Shown: positions 1 through 5,716 of the stretch, in pieces
How positions within the stretch are numbered: the first letter of the stretch is position 1
How the letters are laid out: every line of letters starts with the position of its first letter
From: Candidatus Zhuqueibacterota bacterium 4484_87
GTDB lineage: Bacteria > Zhuqueibacterota > Zhuqueibacteria > Thermofontimicrobiales > Thermofontimicrobiaceae
Assembly: GCA_002085355.1 (NCBI GenBank)
Contig: NATN01000098.1
Coordinates: 1-8,439 of the forward strand
Length of the DNA: 8,439 nt
Direction of reading: 5' to 3'
The notes under the pieces: generated by a model
What the model was told of the DNA's origin: nothing
The model's database searches: none
The model's input: the letters and a program-made list of their open reading frames with translations, nothing else
Translations under genes and position numbers: made by a program

Positions 1-450
1 GCAGATTCAATTCAAGCGCTGCGCGCGACGGATAGCTCCGATGTTTATGTACTCAAAGAAATACGGAAAGAGTTTCCTGCGCTGACATTATATAATCCCA
101 TTCGCGATGATGATTCGCTGAAGTTGGTTTTTGCGCGTATGATGCCGGAAATTTCTACGGGGTTTCTGTTAGATACTTTATATTCCAGCAATGATGAATG
201 GGCACAGAAAGTGGACAGCGCTGTCGCTGTGACGCTGGAAAATTTTGTAACCTGCCCCACTGCTGGTCGCGAATACAAAATTACAGTTACCGATACATCT
301 GTGATTAAATATGTCAGTATTCATTGTCCGCTGGATTCGACTGATATTGAATTAAGCAAACAAGATTTTATGAAATATCATCTGGGGCACCTGCGATTGA
401 AAAATCATGGGTACATTTCAGAGTCCGGAGAAAAGAGTTGGACGAAATAA
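1..450 (+). CDS. C-terminal part of an unrecognised protein with paired Cys-Pro motifs (5' end outside window)
   Basis: The frame is open from base 1 to the TAA at 448-450, giving 149 residues of a protein whose start lies upstream. I do not recognise the family with confidence. The visible part has a charged N-terminal stretch, then a segment with two Cys-Pro pairs (visible residues 85-86 and 109-110). The first sits in TCPTAGREYKI and the second in SIHCPLD. This spacing, with a Gly-x-x-Tyr between them, resembles the short beta-ribbon of some pseudopilin-like and competence-pilin-like proteins, where Cys-Pro...Gly-x-Tyr is followed by a second Cys. There is no membrane segment in the visible part; a pilin-type N-terminal helix would lie outside the window. 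It precedes a PilM-like gene by 52 bases on the same strand, which fits a role in the same pilus or secretion module. That role is inference only. An internal ATG at 124 exists, but in-frame coding clearly extends upstream of it. Confidence 0.75.
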   Translation, partial: ADSIQALRATDSSDVYVLKEIRKEFPALTLYNPIRDDDSLKLVFARMMPEISTGFLLDTLYSSNDEWAQKVDSAVAVTLENFVTCPTAGREYKITVTDTSVIKYVSIHCPLDSTDIELSKQDFMKYHLGHLRLKNHGYISESGEKSWTK

Positions 451-502
451 TTTCCCTTTGAATATCCGGTTCAGTTGATAATACAAAATCAGAGGGAGTT
501 TT

Positions 503-1483
503 ATGAAAGAAAGCAAAGGGGCTGTCCGTTCGGGAATTTTTGTTTCTGAAAATGATCTGAAAATCGTAGAAATTGAACGTACTGCGCCCAGTCAAGTGCG
601 TATTACAAAAATATTTCAGACATCGTTGGATTCATCCCTGAACTTACTGTCTGTTCAAAATGATTCTACGCTGGAAGAAATGGGAGGGCAAATCCGGGAA
701 ATTTTGGATGCCCTGAATATCAGGCTTAACAAAGCTGTTTTTGCTTTGGACAGCTCTTTTGCTCTCATAAAAAAAATTACAGTGGATAACGACCTTTCGG
801 AAGAAGACTTGATAGATCAAGTGGACTGGGAGGTCAAACAATTTTCCTACTCCCCGGACGATGAATATATTGTAGATTTTGATCGGATTGAGAGGCTCAA
901 CTCAGATTCTGTGCAGGATCTTGTTATTGTTTCCGTGCGAGAAAAAATTGTTCAGCAGCTCCGCAAACTATTTCGAGCGGGACGGTTGTCTGTCGGTGTG
1001 ATTGATTTGGATATCTTTGCCGCATATCGCGCGGTAGATTTTAATTATGATTTGCGGCCTGGCGAGGATATCGCAATCATTGATGTGAGTCATCGTGTGG
1101 TAAAATTTACCTTGATCAGAGACGGTGAATTTTACAATTATCTTGAGGTTGTTCCTGCAAAAGTGAGTGAACAGTTAGAATCTTTTACATCTTTGGATGA
1201 AAACAATCTTTTTAATCTTATTTCAACGGAACTCAAAAAGTTTGTATTGAATTCACGTTTTAGCGATCAAATAGAAAATATCAGCCGTATATTTTTGCAC
1301 GGCAATTTGGTCAGGGAAAATATTTTAGAAATGCTGCGAAATAACTACAATGTTCGTATTGATCTAATAAATCCTTTCAGAGAGATCAAGATGACGCAAT
1401 CAGTAACAGTTGACGAAAAAATCAGCGCGCATCCTGAAACATTTGCTGTTTGCGTAGGTGCAGCGCTGCGGACAAAATCGTGA
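503..1483 (+). CDS. pilM: PilM-like actin-fold protein of a type IV pilus / type II secretion-like system
   Basis: This 326-residue protein has the layout of PilM, the cytoplasmic actin-like protein that binds the N-terminal tail of PilN on the inner face of the membrane. Seen in the sequence: an N-terminal beta-strand motif SGIFVSENDLKIVEIE (residues 10-25) aligning with the PilM GIDIG...K.VEL region; QVDWEVKQF (106-114) matching the family's WE..Q segment; IIDVSHRVVKF (192-202) followed by RDG at the second phosphate-binding position; LHGNL (265-269) at the usual adenosine-loop position; NPF (290-292); and a C-terminal VGAALR (318-323), a standard PilM ending. The start is ATG 503, preceded by AGGGAG at 493-498. 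The invariant Asp of the first phosphate loop appears replaced by Phe13, and the Gly after Asp194 is Ser, so ATP binding may be lost. The next gene encodes a protein starting with an INL motif, the PilM-binding signature of PilN, which supports the assignment. An EpsL/GspL-like cytoplasmic domain is the main alternative. Confidence 0.75.
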   Translation: MKESKGAVRSGIFVSENDLKIVEIERTAPSQVRITKIFQTSLDSSLNLLSVQNDSTLEEMGGQIREILDALNIRLNKAVFALDSSFALIKKITVDNDLSEEDLIDQVDWEVKQFSYSPDDEYIVDFDRIERLNSDSVQDLVIVSVREKIVQQLRKLFRAGRLSVGVIDLDIFAAYRAVDFNYDLRPGEDIAIIDVSHRVVKFTLIRDGEFYNYLEVVPAKVSEQLESFTSLDENNLFNLISTELKKFVLNSRFSDQIENISRIFLHGNLVRENILEMLRNNYNVRIDLINPFREIKMTQSVTVDEKISAHPETFAVCVGAALRTKS

Positions 1484-1488
1484 ATTGC

Positions 1489-1517
1489 TTCCTGAATCTT
1501 CACCCCAGGAATTTTTT
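1489..1517 (+). terminator. Weak hairpin plus T-run between the pilM-like and pilN/O-like genes
   Basis: TTCCTG (1489-1494) and CAGGAA (1506-1511) are perfect inverted repeats around an 11-base loop, followed directly by six T residues (1512-1517). It begins six bases after the stop codon of the pilM-like gene. The shape is that of an intrinsic terminator, but the six-pair stem with a long loop is weak, so it would at most reduce read-through into the next gene. It could also be chance in A/T-rich DNA. Confidence 0.3.
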
Positions 1518-1527
1518 GAAAAACACA

Positions 1528-1541
1528 TATTCTTAAGAATA
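1528..1541. repeat. 14-base perfect palindrome upstream of the pilN/O-like gene
   Basis: TATTCTTAAGAATA is an exact palindrome lying 33 bases before the ATG at 1574, between the weak hairpin at 1489-1517 and the ribosome binding site at 1563-1569. Its symmetry would suit a dimeric DNA-binding protein, but palindromes of this A/T composition also arise by chance. No second copy was noticed in the window. Confidence 0.35.
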
Positions 1542-1562
1542 AATTCAGAATAACCATTTTTT

Positions 1563-1569
1563 AAGGAGG
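1563..1569 (+). promoter_or_regulatory. Strong ribosome binding site for the pilN/O-like gene
   Basis: AAGGAGG lies four bases before ATG 1574, the best Shine-Dalgarno match in the window. It fixes the start so that the protein begins MVDINLIG, keeping the INL motif at the extreme N-terminus as expected for a PilN-type protein. Confidence 0.85.
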
Positions 1570-1573
1570 AGTC

Positions 1574-2602
1574 ATGGTTGACATCAATTTGATCGGGGAT
1601 GACCAGACTCAATTTGAGCCGGATGAAAATGAAAAAGATTTTCAAGATGCGTATAGTGCTGACAGCGGGGATTTTTCGCAAAATGAATTTATGCGAAATG
1701 ATTCTTTTGATAATGCAGACTATACTAAGGTCATTCGCAAAAGCGGCTCCAGAGCTGGGGTGATCGTTCTTTTCATTTTGGTTTTAACGCTGCTTGCAGT
1801 GACCGCTTATATTTTATTTAAACCGGCAAAGAAACAGCGGATCGCTGCCCTGGACCAGTCCGATTTGGGAGGCCAGATTGAGGCTGTTCCAGTTGAAGAT
1901 ACTTCTCTGACACCTGTTGAGGACAATTTAACTCCTTCGACTTCGGCAGTGACGGAACAACCGCCTTCAACGATGACAACGGCGGTTCCGGTAACTATAC
2001 TTGACCGTATTGCCAGATCTTATAGTGGGTTCAATGCGATAAATCAGTTGGTAAATTCAATTCCACCGGCAATAAATTTTACCATGATTACTTACAGCGA
2101 CGGGAAGGTGCTTTTTGAATTAATGTCCGAAGATGAGACGTCTCTTTCTGATATTGAAGCGGTTTTGCAACGGCGAATGCCGACTGCTAACTTGCAAAAA
2201 TTGTCGAGTAGCAGAAAAATGGTAAAAGGGCGACAATATTTTCAAGCTCTGGTGAAAGGAGATATTAGCCCGACATCAACACAGCCGCCCGTGTCGTCAG
2301 CGCCCCGTTTTTTGGATACATCTGACATTAAGCAATTGCTTTCTCGTTTGTGCGAACAGCAAAGCGTACAATTACTTGAAGTAAATCAGGGCGTTGAGCG
2401 TATAGAAGAAGATCTTGCTGTTACGCCGCTGATGATCAGGATTTCCGGACTGAAAAGCAATTTGCTTCAGACGATGAGAAGCCTGCTGGAAGAGAATGTG
2501 AATATCAGTTTTGTGAAAATTTCACTCATCGCCAACGAAATGGAATTGGGAAATCCGGCAATGAAGCTGGTTTTGAATGTCTCACTTTATCGAAATGCTT
2601 AA
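1574..2602 (+). CDS. Single-pass membrane protein with PilN-like and PilO-like domains (apparent fusion)
   Basis: This 342-residue protein opens with VDINLIG, matching the INLLP-type tail by which PilN binds PilM. A long acidic, Asp/Glu/Asn-rich cytoplasmic stretch follows (about 8-50), then a basic patch and one membrane helix (about 62-83, VIVLFILVLTLLAVTAYIL). Outside the membrane come a Pro/Thr/Ser-rich linker (105-140), a first alpha/beta domain (about 141-230; QLVNSIPPAINFT and the strands after it resemble the PilN periplasmic domain), a second Pro/Ser linker (231-245), and a second domain (about 246-342) whose pattern, LCEQQSVQLLEV then PLMIRISG then a repeat of helix and strands, resembles PilO. 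Standard PilN and PilO are separate proteins of about 200 residues, each with its own helix and often a coiled coil; here one helix serves both domains and there is no clear coiled coil. The gene order after the pilM-like gene supports a platform role. Domain calls rest on sequence pattern only. Confidence 0.7.
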   Translation: MVDINLIGDDQTQFEPDENEKDFQDAYSADSGDFSQNEFMRNDSFDNADYTKVIRKSGSRAGVIVLFILVLTLLAVTAYILFKPAKKQRIAALDQSDLGGQIEAVPVEDTSLTPVEDNLTPSTSAVTEQPPSTMTTAVPVTILDRIARSYSGFNAINQLVNSIPPAINFTMITYSDGKVLFELMSEDETSLSDIEAVLQRRMPTANLQKLSSSRKMVKGRQYFQALVKGDISPTSTQPPVSSAPRFLDTSDIKQLLSRLCEQQSVQLLEVNQGVERIEEDLAVTPLMIRISGLKSNLLQTMRSLLEENVNISFVKISLIANEMELGNPAMKLVLNVSLYRNA

Positions 2603-2620
2603 TTTTGAGACGGGTATTTT

Positions 2621-3175
2621 ATGCGGGTGATTGCCGGTCAGTGTAAAGGGCGGATTTTATTTCGTCCTAAAAGCAAAGCAATTCGCCCGACCTCAGATCG
2701 TGTGAAAGAATCGTTGTTCAGTTTTTTGGGTGATCGCATCGTTGGCCAGAGCGTACTGGACCTTTTTGCTGGTACCGGAAATCTGGCAATAGAAGCCCTC
2801 AGCCGAGGCGCAGAGCACGCAGTTCTTGTCGATCGCGCCAAAGAAGCTGTAGAAATCATTTACAAAAATGTAAACCTGACCGGCTTTTCTGATAAATGCC
2901 GGGTTGTACGATCTGATGTTTTTCAATACTTAAGGTATGCCATTAAGCATGACGAAAAATTTGGCGTGATTTTTGCTGATCCACCTTATTTGCAGAATGT
3001 GATTGGGTCTTTGTTGCAGTTAATTGACCTGAACGATTTGCTAAATACAGGTGGATTATTTGTTTTAGAGCATGACAGCGAAAAAAGTGTAAATATCGCT
3101 TTGGATTCACTCTCTGTAATGAGAGAAAAAAATTACGGCACCACGACAATCACAATTTTTCAAAATATGAGGTAA
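2621..3175 (+). CDS. rsmD: 16S rRNA (guanine966-N2)-methyltransferase RsmD
   Basis: RsmD transfers a methyl group from S-adenosylmethionine to N2 of guanine 966 (E. coli numbering) of 16S rRNA during assembly of the small ribosomal subunit. At 184 residues it has the usual family length. Characteristic segments are visible in order: RVIAGQCKGR (2-11), the RPTSDRVKESLF block (22-33), the SAM-binding glycine loop LDLFAGTGNLAIEALSRG (46-63), the acidic VDRAKEA after the second strand (70-76), and the catalytic ADPPY motif (119-123). ATG 2621 is chosen because it gives the standard MRVIAG start. The Shine-Dalgarno there is poor (only ACGGG at 2610-2614), and the gene begins 18 bases after the preceding stop, suggesting co-transcription and possibly translational coupling. 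The rsmD-coaD order just downstream is widely conserved in bacteria. Confidence 0.95.
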   Translation: MRVIAGQCKGRILFRPKSKAIRPTSDRVKESLFSFLGDRIVGQSVLDLFAGTGNLAIEALSRGAEHAVLVDRAKEAVEIIYKNVNLTGFSDKCRVVRSDVFQYLRYAIKHDEKFGVIFADPPYLQNVIGSLLQLIDLNDLLNTGGLFVLEHDSEKSVNIALDSLSVMREKNYGTTTITIFQNMR

Positions 3176-3178
3176 ACA

Positions 3179-3661
3179 GTGCGAATAGCGATTTACCCGG
3201 GCACTTTTGACCCAATCACTAACGGGCATGTCGATATCATAAAACGTGCTTCTACTCTTTTTGATAAAGTAATTGTTGCTGTCACCACTAACCCGTCGAA
3301 AACACCGTTGTTCAGCGTGGATGAACGGGTGGACATGGTGGCGCGTGTCATCAGCTCGATAGAAAATATTGAAGTGGATAGCTTTACGGATTTGTTGGTG
3401 AATTACGCGCTGCGTAAAAAAGCTGTGGCTATCATTCGGGGGCTGCGGGCAATTTCAGATTTTGAGTATGAGTTTCAGATGGCGTTATTTAATCGGAAGC
3501 TGTCAGAAGAATTAGTGACTGTTTTTCTGATGCCAAATGAGCGCTACACGTATTTAAACTCAAAAATTGTGAGAGAAGTTGCCAGTTTTCACGGTGATGT
3601 GAGCTGTTTCGTTCCCAAATATGTGCATCAGAAACTCAAAGATAAATTTTCAACGACTTAA
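3179..3661 (+). CDS. coaD: Phosphopantetheine adenylyltransferase CoaD
   Basis: CoaD joins ATP and 4'-phosphopantetheine to give dephospho-CoA and pyrophosphate, the fourth step of CoA biosynthesis from pantothenate, in the cytoplasm. The 160-residue length matches the family. Visible landmarks are YPGTFDPITNGH (6-17) with the TxGH nucleotidyltransferase motif, NPSKTPLF (38-45) with the conserved lysine, IIRGLRAISDFEYEFQMA (85-102), and YLNSKIVREVASFHGDV (125-141), the counterpart of the ISSTxVKE region. In this copy ISS is replaced by LNS, a tolerated variation as far as I know. The start is GTG 3179, supported by GAGG at 3169-3172, which lies inside the last codons of rsmD, and by the standard MRIAIYPGTFDP N-terminus. 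Only three bases separate it from the rsmD stop, so the two are surely in one transcript. Confidence 0.96.
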   Translation: MRIAIYPGTFDPITNGHVDIIKRASTLFDKVIVAVTTNPSKTPLFSVDERVDMVARVISSIENIEVDSFTDLLVNYALRKKAVAIIRGLRAISDFEYEFQMALFNRKLSEELVTVFLMPNERYTYLNSKIVREVASFHGDVSCFVPKYVHQKLKDKFSTT

Positions 3662-3669
3662 AAGCAGGC

Positions 3670-3673
3670 GAGG
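3670..3673 (+). promoter_or_regulatory. Ribosome binding site deciding the TPR gene start
   Basis: GAGG sits seven bases before ATG 3681. The open frame extends upstream to an ATG at 3621 inside coaD, but that codon has no such site, and the extra 20 residues would only be a shadow of coaD. ATG 3681 is therefore preferred. A GTG two codons earlier (3675) is a less likely alternative. Confidence 0.7.
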
Positions 3674-3680
3674 TGTGAGG

Positions 3681-4808
3681 ATGGAAAATATCGGTTTTAA
3701 TAATGACGTGCAGGTTGGCGGGAAAATTTTTCACGTCCAGACAGAATACATGGAGCCAACGGAAAAGGCAGTATCCAGCGTGTTCGAAGATGGTCGGTTA
3801 ATTATGAAAAAAAATGTCGATTTGTCGGCATCGCAGCCTCCGCTACAAATCCGCAATGAAGTAAGCACCCTTCATCGTCAAATGATGCAAGAAGTTGAGA
3901 TGATGTTTTTTATTTCTGATAAAGTCCGCACTATTCGCCATGCGTCATCAAACTACAAACTTGGTTTGTTGTTTTTGAGCAGAAATTTATTCGAAGAAGC
4001 TATTGACGAATTCAGAAAAGCAGTAGCAATTGATCATGATTTTGCTGAGGCGTATTTGCAATTGGGCAAAGCTTATCTGAAAGCGAATCTGTTGCAACAG
4101 GCAAAAGAGACTTTTGCAGAAGGCTTGAGTAAAAAAGATAGTTACGCCGATTTGCATTTTTATCTCGGATATACCTATTTTTTGCTCAATCAACCCCATG
4201 AAGCTTTGAAAGAACTCAAGCGAGCTTTGGAAATTAATCCCTCATTTATCAAAGCGCAGTTTTGGTTGAGCTATCTTTATTTGAAAACAATTGTTGATAA
4301 CCTGCAGGACAATGTTCTTCCCGCAAAAATAGAGCGGCTTAATGAAGCGAAAGAAAGATTGAGCAAAATTATTGAACAGGATTCTCCGTTCAAGAGCAAA
4401 TATATTCAGCTTGCTCTCGACGGAATTGAAGAAAATGATTTTGAAAAAGTGTTGTCTGCTTTGGATAAAGCCGCTGAAGACGGCGATGTTTCCACTGAAA
4501 CTGAAGTGGAAAATGAATTTTATCTCAAGTTTATGTTCGGTGGAAAAGGGAAAGACGACCAATTCATCCATGAATACACCGGTAAACTTAAGGGGCTGCT
4601 GACAAAATATCCGGATTATCCGGATTTGCACAATCAGTTAGGAATTGCCTATCTCATCCAATGCCGGAATTTATTTCTCAATGCTCTTGAAGAATTTCGC
4701 CACGCTTTGACTTTAAATCCTGACTTTACCCGGGCGCAAAAGAATTTGAAATTAGCTGAAAATGACGGAAAGGGATTTTTGATTTTATTGCGCGCAATTT
4801 TGAAGTAA
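3681..4808 (+). CDS. TPR-repeat protein with an N-terminal HVQTE-type module
   Basis: This is a 375-residue soluble protein without signal peptide or membrane helix. Residues 1-50 form a small module, VGGKIFHVQTE then SSVFEDGRLIMKK, that recalls a short domain found ahead of TPRs and other modules in various bacteria; I know no function for it. A charged helical segment (55-88) follows. TPR units are visible at about 89-122, 123-156 and 157-190, the last ending in the classic ALEINPS. A divergent helical stretch with an acidic Glu/Asp patch (about 245-280) separates these from a C-terminal TPR (about 316-349, ending ALTLNPDF). TPRs bind protein partners, so this is probably a scaffold or adaptor. 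It starts 19 bases after coaD on the same strand and appears to be the last gene of the operon, with a 326-base gap after it. Context with pilus-like genes makes a link to that machine possible but unproven. Confidence 0.85.
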   Translation: MENIGFNNDVQVGGKIFHVQTEYMEPTEKAVSSVFEDGRLIMKKNVDLSASQPPLQIRNEVSTLHRQMMQEVEMMFFISDKVRTIRHASSNYKLGLLFLSRNLFEEAIDEFRKAVAIDHDFAEAYLQLGKAYLKANLLQQAKETFAEGLSKKDSYADLHFYLGYTYFLLNQPHEALKELKRALEINPSFIKAQFWLSYLYLKTIVDNLQDNVLPAKIERLNEAKERLSKIIEQDSPFKSKYIQLALDGIEENDFEKVLSALDKAAEDGDVSTETEVENEFYLKFMFGGKGKDDQFIHEYTGKLKGLLTKYPDYPDLHNQLGIAYLIQCRNLFLNALEEFRHALTLNPDFTRAQKNLKLAENDGKGFLILLRAILK

Positions 4809-4917
4809 CTCATTTGTGGTAAGAAAATTGTAACACTTCTTTTCGGTTACATCACGGGCATTGTGGGATTTTGACAGATTTGCACATCTCCTTGCACGCA
4901 TCCATAGACCAGCCACC

Positions 4918-4953
4918 TTGACTAAACACGAACGTTTGATAACATGGTATAAT
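4918..4953 (+). promoter_or_regulatory. Candidate sigma70-type promoter with extended -10
   Basis: TGGTATAAT at 4945-4953 is an exact TGnTATAAT extended -10 element. A TTGACT at 4918-4923 resembles a -35, but the 24-base spacer is too long for normal use; an extended -10 can work without a good -35. Transcription would start about 170-175 bases before the ATG at 5135, leaving a long A/T-rich leader. It is placed sensibly to drive the two secreted-protein genes, though A/T-rich DNA produces such matches by chance. Confidence 0.4.
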
Positions 4954-5121
4954 TTTTGCTTAAAATCATATTTTTGGGCATAGCTTTTGAAAATTAATGA
5001 ACTTATGGTCGTTTTTGTGCCTTGTGTTTTGACGGAATGAGTCATTTCCATGAAAGTGGACAATTTTTAAGCAATTGATGTTCTGGTTTGTTTATTCTAA
5101 AAATTTGAAACTCATATTTTT

Positions 5122-5127
5122 AAGGAG
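5122..5127 (+). promoter_or_regulatory. Ribosome binding site deciding the start of the small secreted protein
   Basis: AAGGAG lies seven bases before ATG 5135. The open frame also contains an ATG at 5075, but that start has no such site and would add about 20 residues, including a second hydrophobic stretch, before the signal peptide. ATG 5135 is therefore preferred. Confidence 0.8.
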
Positions 5128-5134
5128 TGAACTG

Positions 5135-5632
5135 ATGTCTCTGAGTGAAACATTAAAAATGCATGAGACAAGATTAACAAAATTATTTTTTTTAATGATC
5201 GTCTTTTTTTTGATGGCTGCGTGGCAAAATAGCCAGGCACAGGATAAAGTTGTACTTCAGCCAAAAGATTCCACACAAAAAGCAATGACGATCTACTATC
5301 TGAAATTCTCGCTTGAGAAGCCGCTTCCGGCGGACGCCGTTTTCGTTTTTCTTTTTGACGATGCTTTTGATTTGTCAAATGCGGAAGTCGCAGGTTCTTC
5401 GACGATAAACGGTGGTTTTGCACTGAAAAAAGACGGGCAAAAATTAATGATTTCCCGAACGGGAATCGGCGATACTCTTCCGCCGAACAAGAAAGCGGAA
5501 TTAAAGTTTGCATTGATCAAAAATCCGGATAATCCGGGCAATAATTTTGCCGTTGATGTTGAGATTGACGGCGGTGATGCTGGGGTTTTACTGAAAAAAA
5601 GTGTTACGGTCTCAATTACACCCAAAAAATAG
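5135..5632 (+). CDS. Small secreted protein with one beta-rich domain, related to the N-terminus of the next gene's product
   Basis: This protein of 165 residues is not a family I can name. Residues 1-36 form a long signal peptide: a charged start, TRLTK, then a Phe/Leu/Met-rich core (17-29, LFFLMIVFFLMAA) and a likely cleavage near NSQAQ/D. The mature part (about 37-165) is predominantly alternating hydrophobic strands without cysteines, apparently one beta-sandwich. It shares an ordered set of features with residues 25-165 of the neighbouring giant protein: DST, IY..F, a Pro then charged strand, FDLSNAEV against FDVSGVEV, a GGF, a GQ..xISR/ITR motif, and a NPDNPGNNF against NSTTAGSFSF stretch. 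This suggests a duplicated domain, probably exported to the periplasm or beyond. An internal ATG at 5159 would give a shorter signal peptide. Two runs of eight T (5186-5193 and 5204-5211) lie in the signal-peptide codons. The stop is TAG 5630-5632, 84 bases before the next gene. Confidence 0.8.
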   Translation: MSLSETLKMHETRLTKLFFLMIVFFLMAAWQNSQAQDKVVLQPKDSTQKAMTIYYLKFSLEKPLPADAVFVFLFDDAFDLSNAEVAGSSTINGGFALKKDGQKLMISRTGIGDTLPPNKKAELKFALIKNPDNPGNNFAVDVEIDGGDAGVLLKKSVTVSITPKK

Positions 5633-5657
5633 CTTTTAATAGATAAACAGACATTTT

Positions 5658-5715
5658 AATTTGCATCGGGGGGCGCATACACGAACTGCTAAACGATAAT
5701 TTGGAATTTGCATCG
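5658..5715 (+). repeat. 11-base direct repeat before the giant gene
   Basis: AATTTGCATCG occurs at 5658-5668 and again at 5705-5715, 47 bases apart, with the second copy ending directly before the ATG at 5717. The flanking bases differ, so the repeat is exactly 11 bases. A run of six G (5668-5673) follows the first copy. It might be a pair of protein-binding sites, a local duplication or chance. Confidence 0.6.
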
Positions 5716-5716
5716 A

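Larger units (their letters stand above)
4809..5134. other. Non-coding gap between the operon and the secreted-protein genes
   Basis: No convincing gene was found in these 326 bases. A minus-strand open frame (4785-5063) has an odd, basic and Cys-containing composition, no recognisable domain and no good ribosome binding site, and is rejected. Just after the TPR gene, TGTAAC (4829-4834) and GTTACA (4846-4851) could pair around an 11-base loop, but no T-run follows, so it is a poor terminator candidate. The part around 4861-4930 is richer in G+C than the strongly A/T-rich remainder and contains two TTGCAC copies (4880-4885 and 4892-4897). The best regulatory signal is the extended -10 sequence at 4945-4953. 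Confidence 0.6.

Noticed and set aside
4829..4851. Inverted repeat TGTAAC/GTTACA as terminator of the operon
   Set aside because: The stem is six A/T-leaning pairs with an 11-base loop and no T-run follows, so it is not a convincing terminator.
4871..4908. TTGACA (4871-4876) as -35 of a promoter
   Set aside because: The hexamer is exact, but no acceptable -10 lies 16-18 bases downstream.
4785..5063. Minus-strand open frame of 92 codons over the intergenic gap
   Set aside because: It overlaps the end of the TPR gene, has a basic composition with no domain pattern, lacks a good ribosome binding site, and runs against the direction of all other genes.
5655..5660. TTTAAT as -10 of a separate promoter for the giant gene
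   Set aside because: One mismatch from TATAAT in A/T-rich DNA and no -35 at a suitable distance; not distinguishable from background.
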